From contig CAMTMP010000016.1 of assembly GCA_947073545.1 (NCBI GenBank), positions 1 through 64,000 on the forward strand: a DNA stretch of 64,000 bases, given 5' to 3'. The translations under genes and the position numbers were made by a program. The stretch is from an uncultured bacterium. GTDB taxonomy: Bacteria; Bacillota; Clostridia; Lachnospirales; Lachnospiraceae. Within the stretch, counting starts at the first letter, position 1. Each line of letters starts with the position of its first letter. Below are positions 46,297 through 55,751 of this stretch, piece after piece. The notes under the pieces were generated by a model that was given only the letters and a program-made list of their open reading frames with translations, did not search any database and was not told the DNA's origin.

Positions 46297-48255
46297 TTAC
46301 CCTATTTCTATCAATATGCCGTCCCGATAAGCCTGCAAAAGCTCCTCGAGCTGGTATATGCGCTCCTTCAGCTCCGCTCCGGTTTCCGTATCCGAAATCT
46401 TCTGGCGCATGGCAGTCGTCTCCAAAATAAAGGAATCCGAAAAAATATCCGACTCATGGATGATGGCTGACTCTGTGGACTCAAAAGGCTCATGGGCTAC
46501 CAGCAGCATCCCGTGGGAGTTTACCACCAGCGTATACCCGGCAATTCCGGTCTTATCCTGATATGCTTTAGAAAAACCGCCGTCTATGACAAGCAGCTTT
46601 CCGCCGCATCTGATGGGTGATTCTCCCTTTTTGCGCTCAACAGGCACATGACCGTTCACAACATGGGAATGCGACTCGTCCAGCCCAAACTCCTGCAAAA
46701 TCCGGTTTACCACCATCTCGCTGTCAAGAAGCCTGTAATACGCGTTCTTTGTCTCCTTGTGCAGCTCTTTATCCTCCACCAGATACCGCTCGAAGGTTGC
46801 CATCTTATCTTTGCCGAACACCGGAGAATTGGGCCCCGCCCAAATATACCAGATAATGTCCTGACCTTTCAGCTTCTCTTTCAGATCATGGGAATAGTAT
46901 CCTTTTCTGGCATAGTGTTCCAGCACGTCATATAGCTCCTTGCCGCTGTATTCCTCCCCGTAAACGTTGACTTTATTGAAATTTCCCTCCTCATCCATCG
47001 GCACGCAGCCGTGATAGAGCAGATTGGAATTATAAACCTTGTAAAGCCCGCCCTTGGAATACAGAAAACGCACGTGTTTCTGGAGCTTTTCGCATTTGAC
47101 AAAGGCCTGTCTGATCCGCTCCATCACCTGCTCTTCTTCCGCAGTCAGCTCATAGGGACTGTTTCTGTTGATCGTCGGGAAGTCCACGTCTTTCATGGGA
47201 TAGGATACCCCGTCAAGCACAAGCGCCTTGTTCTCATAGTCAATGTGCTGAAGAAGAAGTCTGTCCTGCATGGCAAATTCGGGACGCCGCATGATCAACT
47301 GTCCTTCCAGCTTGAACTGCAAAACAGCAATCGCCTTGTGCATCTTCATGTCCAGACTCAGGTCCTTGGTGTCATAATCCGTATTGTACTTGATGGCGAA
47401 AGCCTCACAATCCGTGTCTTTATATGCGTCCAGCGCAAAGGTGGCAAGCGGGATCAGGTTGATGCCGTAACCCTCCTCCAGCGTATCCAGATTTCCGTAT
47501 CTGGCCGCCACGCGGATCACGTTTGCGATGCAGGCCAAGTGTCCGCTGGCCGCCCCCATCCAGACAACATCGTGGTTGCCCCACTGCACATCCACCGAAT
47601 GATATTTGCAGAGCGTGTCCATGATAATATGCGGCCCAGGCCCTCTGTCAAAGATGTCCCCCACGATATGTAGATGGTCGATCACCAGCCGCTGGATCAG
47701 ATTGCTCAGCGCGACGATAAACTCCTGTGCCCTGCCGATTCGGATGATGGTGTGGATAATTTCATTGTAATAGGCCTCCTTATCCTGCACCTCCGCCTTC
47801 TCCGTGATCAGCTCCTCAATGATATAGGAAAAGTCCTGCGGCAGCGCCTTTCTCACCTTGGAGCGCGTGTACTTTGAAGAAACTCGCTTCGTGATCTGCA
47901 CCAGCCTGTGCAGTGTGATCTTATACCAGTCCTCAATGGACGCCTCATCCTCCTGCTGCGTGACGATATCCAGCTTCTCCTTTGGATAATAGATTAACGT
48001 CGCCAAGCTCTTCTTATCCTTGATGCTAAGCGTGTTGCCAAACTCCTCGTCAATCTTTCTTCGCACAGATCCCGACCCGTTTTTCAAAATATGGTTAAAC
48101 TGCTCATACTCCCCATGGATATCCGTCATAAAATGCTCCGTACCCTTTGGCAGATTTAAGATCGCCTGCAGATTGATGATCTCCGTGGAAGCCGCCGCGA
48201 TGGTAGGATACTGCTTGGCGAGGCTCTTCAGGTATTTTAATTCCAATTCGTCCAT
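46297..48255 (-). CDS. fbp: Fructose-1,6-bisphosphatase class III
   Basis: The 652-residue length is normal for the class III enzyme (FBPase 3). Metallophosphatase motifs are seen at DIHGEYEQF, VGDIFDRGPGPH and WGNHDVVWMGA, with a distal His in NGHVPVERKKGESP. It releases phosphate from fructose-1,6-bisphosphate in gluconeogenesis. It follows dapB by 41 bp and may be cotranscribed with it. Confidence 0.96.
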   Translation of the reverse strand: MDELELKYLKSLAKQYPTIAAASTEIINLQAILNLPKGTEHFMTDIHGEYEQFNHILKNGSGSVRRKIDEEFGNTLSIKDKKSLATLIYYPKEKLDIVTQQEDEASIEDWYKITLHRLVQITKRVSSKYTRSKVRKALPQDFSYIIEELITEKAEVQDKEAYYNEIIHTIIRIGRAQEFIVALSNLIQRLVIDHLHIVGDIFDRGPGPHIIMDTLCKYHSVDVQWGNHDVVWMGAASGHLACIANVIRVAARYGNLDTLEEGYGINLIPLATFALDAYKDTDCEAFAIKYNTDYDTKDLSLDMKMHKAIAVLQFKLEGQLIMRRPEFAMQDRLLLQHIDYENKALVLDGVSYPMKDVDFPTINRNSPYELTAEEEQVMERIRQAFVKCEKLQKHVRFLYSKGGLYKVYNSNLLYHGCVPMDEEGNFNKVNVYGEEYSGKELYDVLEHYARKGYYSHDLKEKLKGQDIIWYIWAGPNSPVFGKDKMATFERYLVEDKELHKETKNAYYRLLDSEMVVNRILQEFGLDESHSHVVNGHVPVERKKGESPIRCGGKLLVIDGGFSKAYQDKTGIAGYTLVVNSHGMLLVAHEPFESTESAIIHESDIFSDSFILETTAMRQKISDTETGAELKERIYQLEELLQAYRDGILIEIG

Positions 48256-48296
48256 CTGTTCCTCCGTTTCGTTGCCTCAAATACTTTTCACGTCTC

Positions 48297-49052
48297 TCAC
48301 CCGATCACATCAGCCATATCGTACAATCCCGCAGGTTTACCGGCAAGGAATTTAGCCGCCTGAATGGCGCCTTTGCCAAAAACTGCTTTCGAATAAGCCC
48401 GGTGGGAAAAGGTAACCACCTCGTCCACTCCCGCAAAGATCACGTCGTGGTCGCCCACAATCGTGCCGCCCCTGACCGCACTGATACCAATCTCCTTCAC
48501 ATCCCGTTTCTGTCTGACCTGACTTCTGTCATAGACATATGCAAAGCTGTTCCCCATCTCCTCGTTGATGGAATCCGCCAGCGCAAGCGCCGTGCCGCTT
48601 GGCGCATCTAACTTCTGGTTATGGTGCTTTTCCACGATCTCAATATCGAAGCCCGCAGGAGACAGCGTCTTGGCCGCTTCCTTTAAGAGTTTCAAAAGCG
48701 TATTGATGCCAAGAGACATATTCGCGGATTTTAAAACCGCCACCTGTTTCGATGCCTCCTGCACCTTTTCAAGCTGCGCTTCGGAAAGCCCGGTAGTGCA
48801 CAAAACGCAGGGCACCTTCTTTTTCGCGCAGTAAGCTAACAGATCGTCCACCGCATCCGCCACGGAAAAGTCAATCACCGCGTCCGCCTCCACCATACAT
48901 TCCCCGATTGCGGAAAATACCGGGTACGGATTTTTGCCTTCGTCTTTCGCGTCCACACCCGCCACAATCTCTATCTCCTCATCCGCCGCTATCAGAGAGC
49001 GAATCGTCTGTCCCATCTTTCCGTTGCAGCCGTGCATAATCACTTTTATCAT
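48297..49052 (-). CDS. dapB: 4-hydroxy-tetrahydrodipicolinate reductase
   Basis: The 251-residue protein starts MIKVIMHGCNGKMGQTI, a Rossmann nucleotide-binding loop, and carries the catalytic EKHHNQKLDAPSGTA. It is the second committed step of lysine and diaminopimelate synthesis and in sporulating cells also feeds dipicolinate formation. The gap to dapA is 222 bp and contains the dapA terminator and a 9-bp inverted repeat (49091-49099 and 49145-49153), so dapB likely has its own promoter. Confidence 0.97.
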   Translation of the reverse strand: MIKVIMHGCNGKMGQTIRSLIAADEEIEIVAGVDAKDEGKNPYPVFSAIGECMVEADAVIDFSVADAVDDLLAYCAKKKVPCVLCTTGLSEAQLEKVQEASKQVAVLKSANMSLGINTLLKLLKEAAKTLSPAGFDIEIVEKHHNQKLDAPSGTALALADSINEEMGNSFAYVYDRSQVRQKRDVKEIGISAVRGGTIVGDHDVIFAGVDEVVTFSHRAYSKAVFGKGAIQAAKFLAGKPAGLYDMADVIG

Positions 49053-49179
49053 ATCCCGTCTCCTTTCTCACTTTAAAGTAATACAGAAACTGCGAAACTT
49101 TTCAAATCGTAGCTTTCATTGTGCAAATTCAAAAATATTAAAAGAGTTTCGCAAATGCCTAACTTTCCTATATGATGAA

Positions 49180-49211
49180 AACATCTGCCGGGGCCTTTCC
49201 CGACAGACGTT
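49180..49211 (-). terminator. Terminator downstream of dapA
   Basis: On the minus strand AACGTCTGTCGGG pairs with CCGGCAGATGTT (with G-U pairs), followed by TTC. Confidence 0.55.
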
Positions 49212-49274
49212 TCGACATACTTTATGATACCGCAAACCGCACAATCATGCAACCGCGCGTTTCGCTTCCCTTAA

Positions 49275-50159
49275 TCAAAGGATTCCGTAAGCCTGCATAG
49301 CTTTTTTCAGCCGCTCCACGTTTGCCGGCTCCATATCGGACAGAGGCATATGTAAACCGCCCACTTCCTTGCCCATCAGATTCAGCGCCGCTTTCACGGG
49401 AATCGGATTCACCTCGCAAAACAGCGCGTCGCAGAGGTCAATCGCGCGAAGCTGCTCTTTCCTGCTGCCCGCTGTATCCCCGTCAAGGAACATCCGGCAG
49501 ATGTCATGGGTCTGCTTCGGCGCCACATTGGACAGCACGGAAATCACACCGATGCCGCCGAGAGCCATGATCGGCACGATCTGGTCATCATTTCCGGAAT
49601 ACAAATCCACCTTATCTCCCGCCAAGGACATCAGCTTGGCGATCTGACCGATATTGCCGCTGGCCTCCTTGATACCCACAATGTTCTCCACCTCCGTGCA
49701 CAGTCTGGCCGCCGTCTGAGGCTGAATATTGCATCCCGTACGGCTTGGCACATTGTAAAGAATAATGGGCAGCTTCACAGAGTCCGCTATCTTTTTATAA
49801 TGGGCGTACAGACCGTTCTGGGTCGCTTTGTTATAGTAGGGCGTCACCAGAAGCAGGCCGTCCGCGCCGTACTTCTCCGCCTCCGTGGAGAGATAAACCG
49901 CCGTCTTTGTGCAGTTCGACCCGGTACCCGCCACTACGGGAACCCTGCCATTCACCGTCTCCACACAGAAACGGATCAGATCCAGATGCTCCTCGTGGGT
50001 CAGCGTGGAAGACTCTCCCGTGGTGCCGCAGACGATAATCGCGTCCGTTCCCCCCTCGATCTGGAAATCCACCAGCTCCGCAAATTTTTCGTAGTTTATA
50101 CTGCCGTCCTCATGAAATGGAGTGACGATCGCCACACCCGCTCCTTTAAAAATTGCCAT
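49275..50159 (-). CDS. dapA: 4-hydroxy-tetrahydrodipicolinate synthase
   Basis: The 294-residue TIM barrel starts MAIFKGAGVAIVTPFHEDGS. The catalytic Tyr and Lys are in ILYNVPSRTGCN and IVGIKEASG, and the substrate loop CGTTGESSTL is intact. It condenses pyruvate with aspartate semialdehyde. A lysine riboswitch lies upstream at 50345-50506. AAGGAG precedes the ATG. Confidence 0.97.
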   Translation of the reverse strand: MAIFKGAGVAIVTPFHEDGSINYEKFAELVDFQIEGGTDAIIVCGTTGESSTLTHEEHLDLIRFCVETVNGRVPVVAGTGSNCTKTAVYLSTEAEKYGADGLLLVTPYYNKATQNGLYAHYKKIADSVKLPIILYNVPSRTGCNIQPQTAARLCTEVENIVGIKEASGNIGQIAKLMSLAGDKVDLYSGNDDQIVPIMALGGIGVISVLSNVAPKQTHDICRMFLDGDTAGSRKEQLRAIDLCDALFCEVNPIPVKAALNLMGKEVGGLHMPLSDMEPANVERLKKAMQAYGIL

Positions 50160-50290
50160 GAAAATCTCCTTTCACAGATCGCCTTTTTACATTTCCTGCA
50201 ATCGGGCAGGGAAGAGTCATCTTCCCCTGCTCGCCGCGCCGGGCACCTGTCAGCTTCTGCTGACAATCTTCCTCTGGATGCCCGTGCGCA

Positions 50291-50321
50291 TAATAAAGGG
50301 CTCGCCACACAGGGCCAGCCC
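50291..50321 (-). promoter_or_regulatory. Candidate expression platform of the lysine riboswitch
   Basis: On the minus strand GGGCTGGCC and GGCGAGCCC form a stem with one mismatch, followed by TTTATT. It is the best terminator-like hairpin between the riboswitch and dapA. Other hairpins nearer dapA (around 50205-50270) lack a T tract. Confidence 0.45.
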
Positions 50322-50344
50322 ACAAATCTCCCGTTTCCGGTCTG

Positions 50345-50506
50345 GATAGCGCCCCATCGTAACGATGACAGTCATACAGCTCTTAACTGTATGCCCAAGG
50401 TCAAAACTTGCAGGCCGTCTCTCCTTTCGGCGTCCTCTCCTTTCCGGACATTTCCCCTGTGCCTGTCACATCCATGCCCGTACTGATAGATAACGCAACC
50501 TCTATC
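50345..50506 (-). ncRNA. Lysine riboswitch (L box) upstream of dapA
   Basis: The minus-strand leader begins GATAGAGGTTGCG and has an AGTA loop shortly after, a GCCGAAAGG segment, CTTGGGCAT, ACTGTCATC with a following small hairpin, and closes with GGGGCGCTATC. GATAG and CTATC form the P1 stem. These are the conserved elements of lysine riboswitches, in the right order and total length of about 160 nt. Lysine binding is expected to lower dapA expression. Confidence 0.9.
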
Positions 50507-50613
50507 AAACTTTATAATGTTATCGTTAACAACTTTAAAAATTCTGCTTTCAGCCTTGCAGAAATTGTTATGTTGTTTACTATGATTCATCATAGCACCC
50601 GGGCGCATCCGTG

Positions 50614-51114
50614 TCAATCCCATATCTTAAAATGCATGGTGTCCACCTTCGTCACCTGGTCCGCAAGCGCACAGACCCTGTCATTCAACGAGATGCCCGT
50701 CATAATGATATCCATCTCTTCCGGCTTTCCGGAAAGAAGATTTTTTAACTCTTCCACCGTGATTATGCCGTTGTCAATAAGCCCCAGCACCTCATCCAGA
50801 ATCAGCAGGGAGCATTCCCCCGTATTCAGAATTTTTCTGGCGAAATTAAGGCCGTTTCTGATATTGCGGCTCTCCTCCTCTTTTCGCTCATCGGAAAGCT
50901 GCGAAAAATCTTCCGCCGACTTTTCAAAGCGGAAAATCTTGATCTCCGGCTCGAGACGTTTCACAAACTCCGACTCCGTCAGCCCCCGTCCCTTCAAGAA
51001 TTGTATGATAACGACATATTCCCCTTCGCAGGCCGATTGAATCGCACGCCCCAACGCCGCCGGGGACTTTCCGTGCCCTTCCCCGCTGTATATCTGAATC
51101 CTGCCTTTTTCCAT
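50614..51114 (-). CDS. Corrinoid adenosyltransferase, CobA/CobO/BtuR family
   Basis: The 166-residue protein starts MEKGRIQIYSGEGHGKSPAA, with a P-loop like that of CobA (GNGKGKTTAA in enteric enzymes, changed here to SGEGHGKSPAALG). IIQFLKGRG and LLILDEVLGLIDNG are also family marks. It transfers the adenosyl group of ATP to cob(I)alamin. Starts further upstream are possible. The gene stands next to the dapA riboswitch and shows no operon with other cobalamin genes. Confidence 0.85.
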   Translation of the reverse strand: MEKGRIQIYSGEGHGKSPAALGRAIQSACEGEYVVIIQFLKGRGLTESEFVKRLEPEIKIFRFEKSAEDFSQLSDERKEEESRNIRNGLNFARKILNTGECSLLILDEVLGLIDNGIITVEELKNLLSGKPEEMDIIMTGISLNDRVCALADQVTKVDTMHFKIWD

Positions 51115-51193
51115 AAACAGCACCCCGTATTCCCAAAAATTACATTCAATATACATGCTCAGAATATCACAATCTTTACGGGGATGCAAGTCT

Positions 51194-51349
51194 CACTCAT
51201 CGTAACAGTTCAGCCTTCGGCTTCACTGCCACGTCTGATGCACACAAAATGCTCCAAAGTCGCATTTTGGCGCTTGCACAACCCGCAAAATCGCATACTG
51301 AGCGATTTTACTCGCGGAATAGTACAAGGCTGAACTGTTACCACTCATC
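51194..51349. mobile_element. MITE-like element with 16-bp terminal inverted repeats and 8-bp direct repeats
   Basis: Positions 51202-51217 (GTAACAGTTCAGCCTT) and 51326-51341 (AAGGCTGAACTGTTAC) are perfect inverted repeats bounding a 140-bp element. CACTCATC is present on both sides (51194-51201 and 51342-51349), an apparent target duplication. The inside carries two further palindromes (CAAAATGC/GCATTTTG and AAAATCGC/GCGATTTT). No open frame is inside, so it would need a transposase acting in trans. Confidence 0.8.
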
Positions 51350-51350
51350 C

Positions 51351-51983
51351 TCATTCGTCCTCCACCAGCTCCAATTTGCTGACAGAAACCTCGTAGGCAA
51401 TTCTCCTTTCCAACTGCTCCTCCGACAGTTTTTTCATATATTCACGGCTCTGGATCCTGCCCCAGATAGCGCAGCGGCTTCCCACTTCAAAGCTACTGGC
51501 AAATCTGGCGTTGCGTCCCCAGCAGATACAGGGTATGTAATCCGATTTCCCGTAGGGCCTGTTCACCGCCAAAAGCAAGTCTGCAATTTCTCTTCCAAGC
51601 GGAGTCTTGCGGTAAACCGGCGCTTTACAGATATAACCGTCCAAAAAAATCTGATTTGTCTTTGCACCCTCCCCGATATCGTCCACAAATTCGATTTCGC
51701 GGGCAAAAACAGACAAAACCAGCCTGTTCTTTCTCTCCTCATGTCTGTTATAAGAGCGGAACTGTCCCGTGATACATATCTTCAAGCCCTTGTAATCCTC
51801 ATTCACGTCAATGAGCCTCTCAGACACCATCACCGGTATGATGTCAGTTGACTCGCTGAGTCGATCGACGCTGATATCTACCATATAAAAGCCCTCTCCG
51901 AAAATCTCGTGGCTGAAGGAAAAATCGCTTACAATCTCCCCCATAACCGCCACCTGGTTGTTTTCAATTACCTTATCCGTCAT
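51351..51983 (-). CDS. SSB-like single-stranded DNA-binding protein
   Basis: The 210-residue protein has two OB-fold-like halves; KICITGQFRSYNRHEERKNRLVLSVFAREIEF and NQIFLDGYICKAPVYRKTPLGREIADLLLAV match the SSB/PriB family in Clostridia. It lacks the acidic DDIPF-type tail of replicative SSB, so it is not the essential one. The start at 51983 has GGAGG 5 bases before the ATG. The MITE-like element abuts its 3' end. Confidence 0.85.
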   Translation of the reverse strand: MTDKVIENNQVAVMGEIVSDFSFSHEIFGEGFYMVDISVDRLSESTDIIPVMVSERLIDVNEDYKGLKICITGQFRSYNRHEERKNRLVLSVFAREIEFVDDIGEGAKTNQIFLDGYICKAPVYRKTPLGREIADLLLAVNRPYGKSDYIPCICWGRNARFASSFEVGSRCAIWGRIQSREYMKKLSEEQLERRIAYEVSVSKLELVEDE

Positions 51984-52101
51984 GTTTTCCTCCATTCTGC
52001 TCAAGTATTTCAATGCCATCTAAAAACTGACCCTGAACTGTTATTGTATTATCAATATATAAGATATGGCGGGAAAATAGAACTGTAAGGGGTCGCGCGG
52101 C

Positions 52102-52130
52102 TTGCCAGAAAGAGACGCAGGTGTTATAAT
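52102..52130 (+). promoter_or_regulatory. Promoter of typA
   Basis: TTGCCA and TATAAT are 17 bases apart, about 65 bases before the ATG. Confidence 0.7.
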
Positions 52131-52194
52131 CTTCGAGGCTGCCAAAAGCGCGCAGTAACATCCAACAAGTAAAATAGGAAAGGCACGGTAATAT

Positions 52195-54036
52195 ATGAAA
52201 CAAAAAAGAGAAGATGTGAGAAATATAGCGATAATCGCCCACGTTGACCACGGCAAGACCACGCTGGTGGACGAGCTGTTAAAGCAAAGCGGCGTATTTC
52301 GTGAGAATCAGGAAGTGGCGGAGCGCGTCATGGACTCCAACGACATTGAGAAGGAGCGCGGCATCACGATCCTCTCGAAGAACACCGCCGTCACCTACAA
52401 GGGTACCAAAATCAACATCATCGACACCCCCGGCCACGCGGATTTCGGCGGTGAGGTGGAGCGCGTGCTGAAAATGGTGGACGGCGTAATCCTTGTGGTG
52501 GACGCTTTTGAGGGACCCATGCCACAGACGAAGTTTGTGCTGAAAAAGGCGCTGGAACTGGATCTTTCCGTGATCGTCTGCATCAATAAGTGCGACCGTC
52601 CCGAGGCAAGGCCGATCCAGGTCGTGGACGAAGTGCTGGAGCTTTTTATGGATCTGGACGCCAACGACGAGCAGTTAGACTGCCCCTTCGTCTACGCCTC
52701 CGCAAAGACCGGCACCGCCACCACGCAGCTCACCGTCAAAGGCAAGAACATGACACCACTCTTTGACACCATCATCGAGCACATTCCCGCGCCCCAGGGC
52801 GATCCTGACGCGGGCACACAGCTTCTTGTGAGCACCATCGACTATAACGAGTACGTGGGACGCATCGGCGTGGGTAAAGTGGACAACGGCTCCGTCAAAG
52901 TGAATCAGGAAGTGGTCATTGTAAACCACCACGACCCCGACAAGATGAAAAAGGTAAAGATCAGCAAACTTTATGAGTATGACGGTCTGGACAAAGTGGA
53001 AGTAAAAGAGGCGAACATCGGCTCCATCGTGGCGATCTCTGGCATTGCGGATATTCATATCGGCGACACGCTCTGCTCTCCCGACGATCCCAGACCAATT
53101 CCTTTCCAGAAAATTTCGGAACCGACGATCGCCATGCATTTTTGCGTCAACGATTCCCCTCTGGCCGGAAAGGAAGGCAAATATGTGACCAGCCGTCATC
53201 TGCGCGACCGTCTTTTCCGAGAGCTTAACACGGACGTGTCCCTGCGGGTGGAGGAAACCGACACTACGGAGGCCTTCAAGGTGTCCGGCCGCGGTGAGCT
53301 GCATCTCTCCGTGCTGATCGAGAACATGCGCAGGGAAGGCTATGAGTTTGCCGTAAGCAAGGCGGAAGTGCTCTACAAAACCGACGAGAACGGCAAAAAG
53401 ACAGAGCCTATGGAGTTGTGCTATGTGGATGTGCCGGAGGCATTTTCCGGAACGGTTATCGAAAAACTGAGCCAGAGAAAGGGCGAACTCAAAAACATGG
53501 GCATGGCGTCCGGCGGCTACTCCCGTCTGGAGTTTTCCATCCCCTCAAGGGGACTGATCGGCTACCGCGGCGAATTTATGACCGACACCAAGGGCAACGG
53601 CATCATGAACACCATCTTTGACGGCTACGGCCCCTACAAGGGCGATATCCAGTACCGCAAGCAGGGTTCCCTCATCGCCTTCGAGGCGGGCGAGGCCATC
53701 ACCTACGGCCTCTACAACGCGCAGGAGCGCGGCACCCTCTTCATCGGTCCCGGCGAAAAAGTATATTCCGGCATGGTCGTTGGACAAAACGGAAGAGGCG
53801 AGGACATCGAGCTAAACGTGTGCAAGAAAAAGCAGCTCACCAACACCCGCTCCTCCTCCGCGGACGAGGCGCTGCGCCTCACACCACCCAAAGTGTTAAG
53901 TCTGGAGCAGGCCCTTGAATTTATCGACACCGACGAGCTTTTAGAAGTAACGCCCGAGAGCCTTAGAATCCGCAAGAAGATTCTGGACCCGACACTGAGA
54001 AAGAGAGCGGCGATTTCGGCTGCAGCAAAAAAATAG
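52195..54036 (+). CDS. typA: Ribosome-associated GTPase TypA/BipA
   Basis: The 613-residue protein has the GTPase loop AHVDHGKTTLVDELL, switch II DTPGHADFGGEVERV, the NKCD guanine-binding motif and the TypA-specific C-terminal domain (GYRGEFMTDTKGNGIMNTIF). TypA binds ribosomes and helps in assembly and stress adaptation. It has its own promoter and terminator. Confidence 0.97.
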   Translation: MKQKREDVRNIAIIAHVDHGKTTLVDELLKQSGVFRENQEVAERVMDSNDIEKERGITILSKNTAVTYKGTKINIIDTPGHADFGGEVERVLKMVDGVILVVDAFEGPMPQTKFVLKKALELDLSVIVCINKCDRPEARPIQVVDEVLELFMDLDANDEQLDCPFVYASAKTGTATTQLTVKGKNMTPLFDTIIEHIPAPQGDPDAGTQLLVSTIDYNEYVGRIGVGKVDNGSVKVNQEVVIVNHHDPDKMKKVKISKLYEYDGLDKVEVKEANIGSIVAISGIADIHIGDTLCSPDDPRPIPFQKISEPTIAMHFCVNDSPLAGKEGKYVTSRHLRDRLFRELNTDVSLRVEETDTTEAFKVSGRGELHLSVLIENMRREGYEFAVSKAEVLYKTDENGKKTEPMELCYVDVPEAFSGTVIEKLSQRKGELKNMGMASGGYSRLEFSIPSRGLIGYRGEFMTDTKGNGIMNTIFDGYGPYKGDIQYRKQGSLIAFEAGEAITYGLYNAQERGTLFIGPGEKVYSGMVVGQNGRGEDIELNVCKKKQLTNTRSSSADEALRLTPPKVLSLEQALEFIDTDELLEVTPESLRIRKKILDPTLRKRAAISAAAKK

Positions 54037-54055
54037 TGTTTGAAATTGAGCATGG

Positions 54056-54084
54056 AAAACCCCGCAACAGACTGCGGGGTTTTT
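54056..54084 (+). terminator. Terminator of typA
   Basis: AAAACCCCGCA pairs with TGCGGGGTTTTT around a 6-base loop. Confidence 0.85.
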
Positions 54085-54260
54085 CACTTTGCTTCCGTCA
54101 GCGGCGGATTCTGATATAATTTGCGCTCAATACATTTCTTTTCAAAAGCAATCTGCTGTTTCATTTTCTCATATCCGCCATCCTGACCTGCCATCTCCAA
54201 TCTCTCCAATAAATCCAGCTTGTCTAAAAGATTTACATTTATTTCTTTTTCACCCGGCAT
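54084..54260 (-). CDS. Small helical protein of unknown function
   Basis: The 58-residue product starts MPGEKEINVNLLDKLDLLER and is predicted to be two amphipathic helices rich in Glu, Lys and Leu. The ATG at 54260 has GGGTGAT upstream, better than the ATGs six and ten codons earlier. It resembles small coiled-coil proteins of Lachnospiraceae but I cannot name it. It lies between typA (convergent) and mgtE. Confidence 0.55.
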   Translation of the reverse strand: MPGEKEINVNLLDKLDLLERLEMAGQDGGYEKMKQQIAFEKKCIERKLYQNPPLTEAK

Positions 54261-54338
54261 TTCATCACCCACTTTCATAATCGATACCACTGCTACAGTT
54301 TCATCATAACAGACTGTGAAAAAAGTGTAAAGTACCCG

Positions 54339-55751
54339 TCAGATCCCCAGCACAATCTCCGCCACTCGAAAATAAATTAACAGGGAAATCGCGTCCACAA
54401 TCGTCGTGATAAACGGGCTTGCCATCACCGCCGGGTCAAGCCCGATTTTCTTTGCCAGCATGGGAAGCGTGGAGCCAACCATCTTCGCCACGATCACCGC
54501 CATCAGCAGGGTAATGCACACCACGAACGCCACCTGTACACCCACATGATCAAAAATCATCAGCCTCGCGAAATTGCAGACAGACAGCGTCAGGCCGCAC
54601 AGAACCGCCGTGCGGATCTCCTTCCAGATCACCTTAAGCCAGTCGCTAAACTCGATCTCCTCCAGCGAAATACCGCGGATAATGATGGCGGAAGCCTGTC
54701 CGCCCGCATTGCCGCCGGTATCCATCAGCATGGGAATAAAGGCCGTCAGCACCACATAGCGGCTCAGCTCATTCTCAAAAGAAGTGATTATGCTCCCTGT
54801 AAAAGTAGCTGAAATCATCAAAAGCAGCAGCCACGGAATCCGCTTCTTATAAGCGTCGAACACGGTCATTCTCAGATAAGGCTTATCGGACGGCATCACG
54901 GCAGCCATCTTCTCTATATCCTCCGTGGTCTCCTCCTCCAGAATGTCCACCACGTCGTCCATGGTGATAATGCCGACCAGCCTGTCCTCATTATCCACCA
55001 CCGGCATGGCGGTAAACTCATATTTTTTGAACTGTCTGGCAACCTCCTCCTGGTCCATCAGGGTGTGAAGGGATACCACGTTTCTGTGCATCATATCACC
55101 GATCACGGCGTCCGGATCGCTTAAGAGCAGATAGCGAAGCGCCACCGTCCCCACAAGGGTCCGCTTATAATCCAGCACATAACAGATGTTGATGGTCTCG
55201 CTGTCAAGCCCCACCTTGCGGATCCGGTCAATGGCCTGCGCCACCGTATAGTGTTCCTTCAAATCCACATACTCCACCGTCATAATGCTGCCTGCGGAGT
55301 CCTCCGGATAACGCATCAGATGGTTGATGGCCTGTCTGGTGTCCGGGCTGGTGTTGGCGATCAGGCGCTTGACCACATTGGCGGGCATCTCTTCCATCAG
55401 TTCCTTCGCGTCGTCCGACATCATATTATCGATGATGCGCGCCGCGTCCTTATCTGAAAGGGAGGTAATGATGGACTGCTGCCTGTCGATCTCCAGATAG
55501 GAAAAAACGTCCGCCGCCGTGTCCTTGGGCAGAATGCGGAATATTTTTACGACCTCTTCCTCTTCCATCTCCTCCATATAGTCCGCGATATCCGCGTCAT
55601 TGAGTTCTTCGATTATCTTCCTGAGACTGGTGTACTGCCCCTTCCTTAAAAGCTCTCTGATCTCTTCCATTCCAAAATTGGCATAGTCGTTTATGATTCT
55701 CTCAACCTTTGTCTGTTCGGCTGTTGTTTCCCGATTCCTGTTTTCTCCCAT
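54339..55751 (-). CDS. mgtE: Magnesium transporter MgtE
   Basis: The 470-residue protein has the superhelical N domain (residues 10-140; LRKIIEELNDADIADYMEEM), a CBS pair (residues 150-270) and five membrane helices with PMLMDTGGNAGGQAS, the MgtE pore signature. It is a Mg2+-gated channel. The region upstream shows no M-box riboswitch; it has only palindromes. Confidence 0.96.
   Translation of the reverse strand: MGENRNRETTAEQTKVERIINDYANFGMEEIRELLRKGQYTSLRKIIEELNDADIADYMEEMEEEEVVKIFRILPKDTAADVFSYLEIDRQQSIITSLSDKDAARIIDNMMSDDAKELMEEMPANVVKRLIANTSPDTRQAINHLMRYPEDSAGSIMTVEYVDLKEHYTVAQAIDRIRKVGLDSETINICYVLDYKRTLVGTVALRYLLLSDPDAVIGDMMHRNVVSLHTLMDQEEVARQFKKYEFTAMPVVDNEDRLVGIITMDDVVDILEEETTEDIEKMAAVMPSDKPYLRMTVFDAYKKRIPWLLLLMISATFTGSIITSFENELSRYVVLTAFIPMLMDTGGNAGGQASAIIIRGISLEEIEFSDWLKVIWKEIRTAVLCGLTLSVCNFARLMIFDHVGVQVAFVVCITLLMAVIVAKMVGSTLPMLAKKIGLDPAVMASPFITTIVDAISLLIYFRVAEIVLGI

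Noticed and set aside
52034-52046. CTGAACTGTTAT-like word upstream of typA
   Set aside because: Partial match to the MITE end only; probably chance.
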